A stretch of DNA of 64,000 bases, taken from positions 4,989,001 to 5,053,000 of the forward strand of contig NZ_CP019630.1 in the NCBI RefSeq assembly GCF_001999245.1, written 5' to 3'. Of this stretch, positions 18,607 through 25,823 are shown piece by piece. The notes beneath the pieces are model-generated. The model saw nothing but the letters and a program-made list of their open reading frames with translations. It searched no databases and had not been told where the DNA came from. Both the position numbers and the translations under genes were made by a program. The stretch's first letter is position 1. Every line of letters begins with the position of its first letter. The stretch is from Roseibium algicola (GTDB lineage Bacteria > Pseudomonadota > Alphaproteobacteria > Rhizobiales > Stappiaceae).

Positions 18607-18702
18607 CACTCGCTGTGTCGCAGCGCCGGATCCTGGACTTGCGGCGAGACCGCCATAATGGTGTGCTTCACTTCTCGGATCGCAAATGTGAAGGGGGAGA
18701 CT

Positions 18703-19269
18703 ATGCTGAAACCAATGTTTCTGGGAGCTGCACTTGCAGTTGCCCTGTCATGCCAGGCTATTGCGGGACCTTTGCAGGACAAGGCGACTGAAGCGGAGGC
18801 CGCGCTTGATGACGGCAAGGGCGGGGAAGCCATCTCTTTGATGCGCGAGGCCCTCTTCGACGTTTGGTCGAAAGCCACCATTTCCATTCCAACCGCCCTG
18901 TTCGTGATGGCCCCTGCCGACGGCTTCGGCATCTATAAACCCAGGGAAGATGCAGCTTTCGGAGCGGACGAGCCGCTGCGCATCTATCTGGAGCCTGTTG
19001 GCTTCGACTGGAAACAGCAGGATGGCCTGTTCACATCTCTTCTGACCGTCGACTTCGACCTCGCGTCGCCCGATGGCAAGGTGCTGGCTGGGCAGAAGGG
19101 TTTCGGCCGGTTCGACTTCAAGAGCCATGTGCCCAATACCGAATACATGGCCAACCTGACCCTGAATGTCAGCGGGGCTCCGGCGGGCGACTATGTACTG
19201 GAACTAACCGTCAACGATGAATTCAGCGGCAATTCCGCGAAAGTCCGGATGCCTTTTTCGATCAAGTAG
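18703..19269 (+). CDS. Exported protein of unknown function
   Basis: A 188-aa protein with a clear signal peptide (MLKPMFLGAALAVALSCQAIAG, cleavage after IAG or nearby) and GGGGGA ahead of the ATG. The mature protein begins with a helical stretch (QDKATEAEAALDDGKGGEAISLMREALF) and continues as an apparent beta-sandwich ending VLELTVNDEFSGNSAKVRMPFSIK. I do not recognise the family. It follows the MscS channel by 96 bp on the same strand, but cotranscription is not certain. It is probably periplasmic. Confidence 0.75.
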   Translation: MLKPMFLGAALAVALSCQAIAGPLQDKATEAEAALDDGKGGEAISLMREALFDVWSKATISIPTALFVMAPADGFGIYKPREDAAFGADEPLRIYLEPVGFDWKQQDGLFTSLLTVDFDLASPDGKVLAGQKGFGRFDFKSHVPNTEYMANLTLNVSGAPAGDYVLELTVNDEFSGNSAKVRMPFSIK

Positions 19270-19450
19270 GTGCATCGGCAATAGGGTTAGAGGCGGTCTA
19301 TTCGCTTTTGTGCGCCAGGTCCGTGGACCTCTTGACTGAAATCCGATATCGGTCCCGGCAGGCACCAGGAAGAGGCTTGCCATGACTTGAGCTGCCATCC
19401 GGCAGCCGGGATGCGCCACCCTTCGCTGATCGAGGAAACCGGGCCCAGGC

Positions 19451-20326
19451 ATGAAGCTCTACGACTGTTTTGTCTTCCATAACGAATTCGACCTTCTGGA
19501 AATCCGTCTTCGGGAGATGGGGAACCATGTCGACAAGTTTGTCCTGGTGGAAGCGAACCAGACGCAACGCGGTGGTCCCAAGCCGTTCTTCTTTGCGGAA
19601 AATCGCGAACGGTTTGCGCCCTGGTCCGACAAGATCATCGATCTTCAGGTCGAGTTTCCCGATGAATTGCCACCGGCGCTCGGCGTCTACAAGAACCGCC
19701 GGAAGGCGGACTGGGAACGCGAGAACTATCAGCGCAATTGCATTGCACGGGGACTGGAAGCCTGTGCGCCGGACGACGTCATCCTTCTGTCGGATGTCGA
19801 CGAGATCGTGCGGGCGGAAGTTCTGAAGAAGGTGTTGGACGAGAAGCTCTACAAGGGGCGGCTGCTGGTGTTCGAACAGAGCCTGCACAAACACCATCTA
19901 GACCGTATCGTTCCCGGCAAGACCTGGCTGCTGGGGTCCCGGATGATTGAAAAGAAGTACCTGACCACGCCGCAGCAACTGCGCCGGACAAAGGCCCGGA
20001 TGACGAAAAAGTCCTACGTGCCGGGTTTTGTCGCCCAACCGCTTCTCAGGATCCGCAACAACAACCTGTCGGGCATCAGCCGCCCGGTGAAAATCCTGCC
20101 CGATGCAGGCTGGCATTTTTCATCCATGGGCGGCGTGGAAGCCTTCCGGACCAAACTGGCATCCGTCGTCCATGGCCAGACTGTCGATACCAGCGATATC
20201 GAAAGGCTCTACGCGAAAGAGCTTGTCGGCACCGAGATCATCCCGCGCGAAGGTCTGCCGGGCTGTGTGCGCGAGGGGCGCTTCGATCACATGCTGGATC
20301 AAGGTGCTGTGCCCGCCGAAAGCTGA
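19451..20326 (+). CDS. GT17 family glycosyltransferase
   Basis: A 291-aa protein of the glycosyltransferase 17 family, whose eukaryotic members are the beta-1,4-N-acetylglucosaminyltransferase III enzymes. Recognisable segments are YDCFVFHNEFDLLEIRL, FVLVEANQTQRGGPKP, WERENYQRNCI and the metal-site-like ILLSDVDEI near residue 119. The HFSSMGG motif follows near residue 225. There is no signal or membrane segment, so it probably acts in the cytosol on a surface glycan; the acceptor is unknown. Isolated single gene. Confidence 0.87.
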   Translation: MKLYDCFVFHNEFDLLEIRLREMGNHVDKFVLVEANQTQRGGPKPFFFAENRERFAPWSDKIIDLQVEFPDELPPALGVYKNRRKADWERENYQRNCIARGLEACAPDDVILLSDVDEIVRAEVLKKVLDEKLYKGRLLVFEQSLHKHHLDRIVPGKTWLLGSRMIEKKYLTTPQQLRRTKARMTKKSYVPGFVAQPLLRIRNNNLSGISRPVKILPDAGWHFSSMGGVEAFRTKLASVVHGQTVDTSDIERLYAKELVGTEIIPREGLPGCVREGRFDHMLDQGAVPAES

Positions 20327-20732
20327 CGAGTTCCGCCGAATTCGGTCTTTGGTAATCGGAAACCTGATCCGTTCGGGAGGGCACGCTCGATGATCGCAAC
20401 CATGTGACTATTTCGATCGAGCTTCTACACGATGCGGGCTGGATGCTTCCTCGCCCAAGGAGAAGGTATCCATGAACCTTCCGCCGCTTTAGCGACTGAC
20501 GGCATCTGTAGGAGCGGTCACGGGAAGAGTTTCAGTGGCGGACAGTTGCCGCGAGGATACTTCCAGAGAGGGTGGTCGAGCCTGCGACCGGTGTTGTGTC
20601 GTGTGCTGCCGATCCGCGATATGAGAGCAAAATATTCTCCCTCTTTCTGCATTTTTGCTCTTTCTTCTCCTGCAATCGCTTCCACATTCCGGCACTAAGG
20701 CCACTCACTCATCATGCCGGAAAGGAATTGAT
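20327..20732. other. 400-bp non-coding stretch upstream of ABC transporter genes
   Basis: There is no credible ORF, tRNA or terminator. The only structure seen is a weak inverted repeat CTCGAT (20386-20391) / ATCGAG (20416-20421). The 3' part is AT-rich (GCAAAATATTCTCC at 20627-20640) and probably carries the transporter promoter. Confidence 0.55.
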
Positions 20733-21506
20733 ATGAGCTGGTTCAAAGCGATTGCCGCGGCCGCAGTGCTGCAGGTACTTACCCTTTCTCCCTCGCAGGC
20801 GGGTGACAACCTCGATGCGATCAAATCGGCAGGTGTCCTGAAGATCGGCACCGAAGGCACCTACGCGCCTTTCACCTTCCACGACGGGGAAGGCAAACTG
20901 GTCGGTTTCGATGTCGAAATAGGCGAGGCCGTTGCCGAAAAACTTGGCGTCAAGGCCGAGTTCATCGAAGGCAAATGGGACGGACTGATCGCCGGCCTGG
21001 ACGTCAAGCGCTACGACGTGGTCATCAATCAGGTCGGCATCACTGACGCCCGCAAGCAGAAATACGATTTCTCCGACCCCTACATCGCCTCCAAGGCAGT
21101 GCTGATCGTTCGCGACAGCAATGACGACATCAATGGCTTTGAAGACCTCGCCGGCAAAAAGGCGGCTCAGTCCTTGACCAGCAATTTCGGCAAGCTGGCG
21201 GAAGAAGCCGGAGCGGAACTGGTCGGCACCGACGGGTTCGACCAGTCCATCCAACTGGTGCTGACACGCCGCGCCGATGCGACCATCAACGACAGCCTGT
21301 CCTATCTGGACTTCAAGAAGCAGAAACCGGACGCGCCGGTGAAGGTTGTCGCCGAGAAGGCAAATGCCGACTATTCCGGCATTCTGGTGCGCAAGGGTGA
21401 TCCGGAACTGGTTGCCGCCCTGAATTCGGCGCTGGCCGACATCAAGGCGGATGGTACCTACCAGGCAATTTCCGACAAGTACTTTGGTCAGGACGTGTCC
21501 AACTGA
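20733..21506 (+). CDS. Polar amino acid (cystine-type) ABC transporter substrate-binding protein
   Basis: A 257-aa periplasmic binding protein with a signal peptide (residues 1-~22, ending SPSQA). It shows the family-3 solute-binding pattern GVLKIGTEGTYAPFTFHDGEGK and GFDVEIGEAVAEKLGVK. The closest resemblance by eye is to cystine-binding FliY/TcyA proteins, so L-cystine is the likely ligand, but other polar amino acids are possible. ATG with AAAGGAA upstream. It is followed by a terminator hairpin and then the permease and ATPase genes. Confidence 0.9.
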   Translation: MSWFKAIAAAAVLQVLTLSPSQAGDNLDAIKSAGVLKIGTEGTYAPFTFHDGEGKLVGFDVEIGEAVAEKLGVKAEFIEGKWDGLIAGLDVKRYDVVINQVGITDARKQKYDFSDPYIASKAVLIVRDSNDDINGFEDLAGKKAAQSLTSNFGKLAEEAGAELVGTDGFDQSIQLVLTRRADATINDSLSYLDFKKQKPDAPVKVVAEKANADYSGILVRKGDPELVAALNSALADIKADGTYQAISDKYFGQDVSN

Positions 21507-21562
21507 CATGATGAAGGCCGGTCCATGCAGATCTAGACCGGCCCTTCTCACCTAAACGAAAA

Positions 21563-21594
21563 GCGCCGGGCGTTCGCGCCGGGCGCGTTTTTTT
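21563..21594 (+). terminator. UUCG-tetraloop terminator between binding protein and permease genes
   Basis: GCGCC-G-GGCG-TTCG-CGCC-G-GGCGC is a symmetrical stem with a single G-G mismatch and a TTCG loop, followed by G and seven T. It lies between the binding-protein stop and the permease start. It should terminate most transcripts and keep the binding protein in excess over the membrane components. Confidence 0.88.
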
Positions 21595-21605
21595 GGAGCT
21601 TTATC

Positions 21606-22286
21606 GTGCCTCACTGGCTTCAGTTGATGATCGATTCCCTGCCGACGCTTCTGTGGGCTGGGGTCAAATTCACCATTCCACTCACGCTGTTGTCCTTCGC
21701 ACTGGGGCTCAGTCTTGGTCTGACCACGGCTGTCACACGCCTGTTCGCGCCGCTGCCGCTGGTGCTGGTCGCGCGCTTTTATGTCTGGGTCTTCCGGGGA
21801 ACGCCGCTGCTGGTACAGCTCTTCGTGATCTTTTACGGCCTGCCCAGCATCGGAATTTTGCTGGATGCGTTTCCAGCCGCCCTGATCGGCTTTACGCTCA
21901 ATGTCGGTGCCTATTCGTCGGAGATCATCCGGGCTGCCATTTCCTCCGTGCCGAAGGGACAGTGGGAAGCCGCGTTTTCCACCGGGATGACATGGCGCCA
22001 GGCGATGATGCGCACGATCCTGCCGCAAGCCGGGCGCGTGGCGGTGCCGCCGCTGTCGAACACTTTCATTTCGCTGGTCAAGGATACGTCTCTGGCCGCT
22101 GCCATCACGGTGCCGGAGTTGTTCCAGTCGGCGCAGCGCATCGTTGCCACCACATATGAGCCACTGATCCTCTATATAGAGGCTGCCCTGATCTATCTTG
22201 CCATGAGTTCCGTGCTTGCCTGGCTGCAGGAGCGGCTGGAAGTCCGGTTTGCGCGATATGGCGGCATGCTGGAGACCTCAAGATGA
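21606..22286 (+). CDS. Amino acid ABC transporter permease
   Basis: A 226-aa inner-membrane permease of the His/Glu/Gln/Arg/opine class with about five helices. The EAA-type coupling loop is visible at SVPKGQWEAAFSTGMTWRQAMMRTILPQA (residues ~115-143). The start is GTG at 21606, with GGAG at 21595-21598 directly behind the T-run of the terminator. Its last bases overlap the ATPase start (ATGA). It works with the binding protein upstream and the ATPase downstream. Confidence 0.93.
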   Translation: MPHWLQLMIDSLPTLLWAGVKFTIPLTLLSFALGLSLGLTTAVTRLFAPLPLVLVARFYVWVFRGTPLLVQLFVIFYGLPSIGILLDAFPAALIGFTLNVGAYSSEIIRAAISSVPKGQWEAAFSTGMTWRQAMMRTILPQAGRVAVPPLSNTFISLVKDTSLAAAITVPELFQSAQRIVATTYEPLILYIEAALIYLAMSSVLAWLQERLEVRFARYGGMLETSR

Positions 22287-23038
22287 TCGAGCTTTCCAAT
22301 ATCAAGAAAAAGTTCGGTGACGCGCTTATCCTCGACGATATCTCGCTGCGTTTTCCCGAAGGCAGCGTCACCGCGCTCGTCGGCCCGTCGGGCGGCGGCA
22401 AGAGCACTTTGCTGCGCTGTATCAATCTGCTGGAGATACCGACCTCCGGCAGCGTTCAGGTCGGTGAACACACGATCACGTTCAAGCCGGGCGTTTCAGT
22501 GTCGCAGGCATCGGTTCAGAAGATCCGCTGCGAGACGGGCATGGTGTTCCAGAACTTTCAGCTCTTTCCGCACAGGACAGTGATCGAGAATGTGATGGAA
22601 GGCCTGCTGGTGGTTCAGAAATGGCCCCGTGAAAAGGCCCGGCAGCGGGCATTGGATCTGCTCGAAAAGGTCGGCATGTCGCACAAGACCGACGCCTGGC
22701 CGGCCAATCTTTCCGGCGGTCAGCAGCAGCGTGTTGCGATTGCCCGTGCTCTTGCACCTTCGCCCAAGGTGCTTCTATGCGACGAGCCGACTTCCGCGCT
22801 CGATCCGGAACTGGCCGGTGAGGTGGTCGATGTACTCGGTCAGCTTGCCCGGGAAGGGACCACCATGGTGATGGCGACACACGACCTGCGACTGGCATCG
22901 CAGATCGCAAATCATGTCGTCTTTCTGGAGGCCGGGCAGGTGGTGGAAACCGGAGACGCGGACGCGATCTTCCGTCATCCCGAGCGCGAGCGCACCCGCC
23001 GGTTTGTCTCCTCCATCAACGCCGCACAGACGCTTTAG
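22283..23038 (+). CDS. Amino acid ABC transporter ATP-binding protein
   Basis: A 251-aa ATPase that powers the polar amino acid (cystine-type) importer. Walker A GPSGGGKS lies at residues 34-41, the signature LSGGQQQRVAIARAL near 143, Walker B VLLCDEPTS near 162-170, and the switch histidine in MATHDL. It is translationally coupled to the permease by a 4-base overlap. Last gene of the operon; a hairpin without a T-run (23046-23070) follows. Confidence 0.95.
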   Translation: MIELSNIKKKFGDALILDDISLRFPEGSVTALVGPSGGGKSTLLRCINLLEIPTSGSVQVGEHTITFKPGVSVSQASVQKIRCETGMVFQNFQLFPHRTVIENVMEGLLVVQKWPREKARQRALDLLEKVGMSHKTDAWPANLSGGQQQRVAIARALAPSPKVLLCDEPTSALDPELAGEVVDVLGQLAREGTTMVMATHDLRLASQIANHVVFLEAGQVVETGDADAIFRHPERERTRRFVSSINAAQTL

Positions 23039-23338
23039 GTCAGCACTCCCGCATTGCTCAGATGCGGGAGGTGGTGCAATTCGGCGTGTCACGCGAGGGC
23101 CGGGCTATTGCCCTTGCCCGGGCTCAAGACCGCGTAAGGCAGCTCACCTGACCTGAAGTGGCTCGTTCCATATGTGCTGACGGCCCCGCTCAGCGGATGC
23201 GAGGTGGTGCGCAGGTCGGCTCTCGTTTTTCTCCTGCGGGGGTAATTTCGACGAATACGGACTAATCAGTGTCGTATTTGTTTTGATCTCTTGCATGGTG
23301 CTTCGATTTCATATAAAGATATCTTTATATCGACATTG
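23039..23338. other. Intergenic with hairpin and diverged direct repeat
   Basis: A hairpin CTCCCGCAT (23046-23054) / ATGCGGGAG (23062-23070) follows the ATPase stop but lacks a T-run. The segment GATGCGGGAGGTGGTGC (from 23061) recurs in diverged form as GATGCGAGGTGGTGC near 23198. An inverted repeat AATACG / CGTATT occurs at 23254-23278. The 3' end contains the operator-like palindrome listed separately. Confidence 0.55.
23311..23330. promoter_or_regulatory. Perfect 20-bp palindrome, likely operator of the SahR-like regulator
   Basis: ATATAAAGATATCTTTATAT is a perfect palindrome ending 8 bases before the ATG of the ArsR-methyltransferase regulator. Its size and dyad symmetry suit a homodimeric ArsR-type repressor, and the 3' half (TTATAT) could itself be the -10 element, so binding would block transcription. 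Autoregulation of the whole metF/metH cluster is the natural inference. Confidence 0.7.
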
Positions 23339-24361
23339 ATGGCGAAGCGCATGACCGAAGAACAGACCCTGTCCGTTGACGATACCCTGGCCGCCCTGAG
23401 GGCTGTCGGCGAGGCGACGCGCCTGAGGCTGATTGCGCTTCTGGCGGAAAGCGAGCTGACGGTGAAGGATGCCACGGCGATCCTCGGACAGAGCCAGCCG
23501 CGCATCTCCCGTCATCTGAAGCTGCTTGCAGAAGCGGATCTCATTCAGCGGTTCCCGGAAGGGGCCTGGGTCTACTACCGGTTGGCGGATGGTCCTGAAG
23601 GCCAGCTTGCACGCGATCTTGTTGCCCGCATTTCCCTGGAAGACCCGGTGCTGGCGGCGGACCAGGAACGGTTTCGGGCAATCCGCAAGGCCAAGGCGGA
23701 CGAGGCGGCTGCATATTTTGCAGCCCGCGCGCTTACCTGGGACCGGGAGCGTTCGCTGCATGTTTCCGAAGACGATGTCGAGAAGGCGATGCGCAAGGCA
23801 CTGGGCGACAAGCCGTTCCAGTCGTTCCTCGACCTTGGCACCGGCACCGGCCGGTTGCTGGAAGTGTTTGCAGACCAGTATGCGACGGCACTCGGTGTCG
23901 ATGCCTCGCATGACATGCTTGCCGTTGCCCGCGCGAACCTTGCCAAGGCCGGGCTTTCAAACGCCCAGGTACGCCACGGCGATGTTTACGCACTGAATGT
24001 GCCGCCGCGGTCCTTCGATGTCGTGGCGATCCACCAGGTGCTGCACTTCCTTGAGGAACCGGCAAGGGCGCTCAATGAGGCTGCTCGTGCGCTGCGTCCC
24101 GGCGGCCGCCTGTTGATCATCGATTTTGCTCCGCATCAGCTGGAGTTCCTGCGCGAAAAACACGCGCATCGTCGCCTGGGCTTTGCTCATGACCAGATGG
24201 AGCGCTGGCTTGAAGCGCTCGAACTGGACCTGGAACAGGTCACCGATCTTGTTCCGGGAGACGGCAACGACACCAACCTTACCGTAACCCTTTGGCTTGC
24301 GCGTGACCGCCGAATTGTCACCGACCTGCCTGCCCGAGACACGTCCCGAGAGGTCGCCTAA
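23339..24361 (+). CDS. ArsR-type regulator fused to SAM methyltransferase domain (SahR-like)
   Basis: A 340-aa protein. Residues ~12-90 form an ArsR winged helix (EATRLRLIALLAESELTVKDATAILGQSQPRISRHLKLL in sense, split here only by reading). Residues ~150-300 form a class I methyltransferase fold with the motif I LDLGTGTGRLLEVF near 165. This architecture and the metF neighbour match SahR, the S-adenosylhomocysteine-responsive repressor of methionine-cycle genes in proteobacteria. The ATG at 23339 has no clear ribosome site; an ATG at 23351 is the alternative, and leaderless translation is possible. The metF start lies one base after its stop. Confidence 0.85.
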   Translation: MAKRMTEEQTLSVDDTLAALRAVGEATRLRLIALLAESELTVKDATAILGQSQPRISRHLKLLAEADLIQRFPEGAWVYYRLADGPEGQLARDLVARISLEDPVLAADQERFRAIRKAKADEAAAYFAARALTWDRERSLHVSEDDVEKAMRKALGDKPFQSFLDLGTGTGRLLEVFADQYATALGVDASHDMLAVARANLAKAGLSNAQVRHGDVYALNVPPRSFDVVAIHQVLHFLEEPARALNEAARALRPGGRLLIIDFAPHQLEFLREKHAHRRLGFAHDQMERWLEALELDLEQVTDLVPGDGNDTNLTVTLWLARDRRIVTDLPARDTSREVA

Positions 24362-24362
24362 C

Positions 24363-25277
24363 ATGACAACCTGTTCCAACCGCCGGTCTCACCAGGCCGC
24401 ACCTTCGCCAATCACGGCTTCGTTCGAATTTTTCCCGCCGAAGTCCGACAAGATGGCGGAGACGCTGTGGCAGACGGTTCAGCGACTGGCGCCGCTCAGC
24501 CCGTCCTTTGTTTCCGTGACCTATGGTGCAGGCGGTTCCACCCGCGAGCGCACGCATCGCACTGTCGAGCGGATCCTGAAGGAAACCGACCTTGCACCGG
24601 CGGCGCACCTGACCTGTGTCGGTGCGGCGCGCAGCGAAATCGATACGATCGTCAAGGACTACTGGGATCTGGGCGTGCGTCATCTGGTGGCGCTGCGCGG
24701 TGACCCGCTCGACGGCATCGGCTCGCGTTACGTGCCGCATCCGGAGGGCTATGCCTATGCGACCGACCTGGTTGAAGGCGTCAAGAAGATCGCCAATTTC
24801 GATATTTCCGTCTCCGGCTATCCGGAAAGGCATCCGGAAAGCGGCAATTGGCAGAAAGAGATCGACAATCTGAAGCGCAAGGTCGACGCCGGTGCGGACC
24901 GGATCATTACCCAGTACTTCTTCGACAATGACCTGTTCGATGATTACCTCGACCGGATTGCGGCCGCCGGCATCAATATTCCGGTGATCCCGGGCATTCT
25001 GCCGATCCACAATTTCGAACAGACGATGGTGTTCTCCGCCAAGTGCGGCACCTCCATTCCGCAGTGGCTGGCTCGGCGTTTTGCCGGCCTGACCAACGAT
25101 CCGGAAACCCGGAAGCTGGTTGGCGTTTCGGTTGCCTGCGAACAGGTGATGGACCTGGTCGACCGCGGCATCAACGACTTCCATTTCTACACCATGAACC
25201 GAGCCGACCTGACCTTTGCCATCTGCCACATGCTTGGCATGGGGCAGCCGGAAACCAAGGAAACCCTGGCAGCCTGA
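24363..25277 (+). CDS. metF: 5,10-methylenetetrahydrofolate reductase
   Basis: A 304-aa flavin-dependent TIM-barrel enzyme. It makes 5-methyltetrahydrofolate, the methyl donor for MetH. Family segments: SFEFFPPKSDKMAETLW near residue 20, SVTYGAGGSTRERT near 56, HLVALRGDP near 108, FITQYFFD-like RIITQYFFDNDLF near 180 and IPGILPI near 208. The ATG is chosen over an upstream in-frame start because GAGAGG precedes it and the regulator stops one base before. It is second in the sahR-like/metF/unknown/metH cluster. Confidence 0.97.
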   Translation: MTTCSNRRSHQAAPSPITASFEFFPPKSDKMAETLWQTVQRLAPLSPSFVSVTYGAGGSTRERTHRTVERILKETDLAPAAHLTCVGAARSEIDTIVKDYWDLGVRHLVALRGDPLDGIGSRYVPHPEGYAYATDLVEGVKKIANFDISVSGYPERHPESGNWQKEIDNLKRKVDAGADRIITQYFFDNDLFDDYLDRIAAAGINIPVIPGILPIHNFEQTMVFSAKCGTSIPQWLARRFAGLTNDPETRKLVGVSVACEQVMDLVDRGINDFHFYTMNRADLTFAICHMLGMGQPETKETLAA

Positions 25278-25338
25278 GGGAGGCGAGGCGGCCGGGCCGG
25301 GCGCAGAAACGAGCCAGTTGTTTTGGATTTAGAGCGGA

Positions 25339-25387
25339 TGCCCCCTCTTGGCCCCTTACCCTTATCTGGGTGGGGCAGGGTTGGGGG
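25339..25387. repeat. Imperfect hairpin between metF and the 94-aa gene
   Basis: The C-rich left arm (25339-25355, TGCCCCCTCTTGGCCCC) and G-rich right arm (25371-25387, ending GTTGGGGG) can pair imperfectly across a 15-nt loop. There is no T-run. It may be an intergenic repeat or an RNA-processing/stabilising element in the operon. Confidence 0.45.
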
Positions 25388-25461
25388 TATCGGCGCAGCC
25401 GGGACACGCTGCTGTCATTCAGGACAGGAACGGCCGGAAACCAAGCGGGAAGCGGAGCGAG

Positions 25462-25746
25462 ATGATCAAGTTAAGCACTGCCGATGCCATTGAATCGACC
25501 GCCTATGCGGTGTTGCGCGAGAAGGGCTTCGAGCTTCATGTCGTCGACATGGGCGCGGACAACAATCGTCTGATCGTCGCCACCGACAAGGACCACGAGT
25601 TCCGCGGGCATTCGGCCCTCGAAATTCTCGGGCTCCTGGCCGTTTATGAGGCACGCGGCGAAGACTGGCACCCGACCGAAGACGACGTTCACAGCCGCAC
25701 CAAGTTCTGGGACGCCTCTTACAACGATACCGACCGGGACAGCTGA
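25462..25746 (+). CDS. Small conserved-looking protein between metF and metH
   Basis: A 94-aa acidic soluble protein starting [27 protein letters not shown]. It has no signal, membrane segment or motif that I recognise. The alternation ([15 protein letters not shown], then [32 protein letters not shown]) suggests a compact alpha/beta fold. The codon use matches its neighbours and it sits on the same strand between metF and metH. A role in the methionine cycle or in B12/folate handling is inferred only from position. Ribosome site GGAGCGAG precedes the ATG. Confidence 0.75.
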   Translation: MIKLSTADAIESTAYAVLREKGFELHVVDMGADNNRLIVATDKDHEFRGHSALEILGLLAVYEARGEDWHPTEDDVHSRTKFWDASYNDTDRDS

Positions 25747-25823
25747 CACGCTGTCCGGTTGCACAGTTAAATCACGCCGGCTTCCGCCGGCCAAACCAAC
25801 AGAAATTTCCGGAAGGAAACCCC

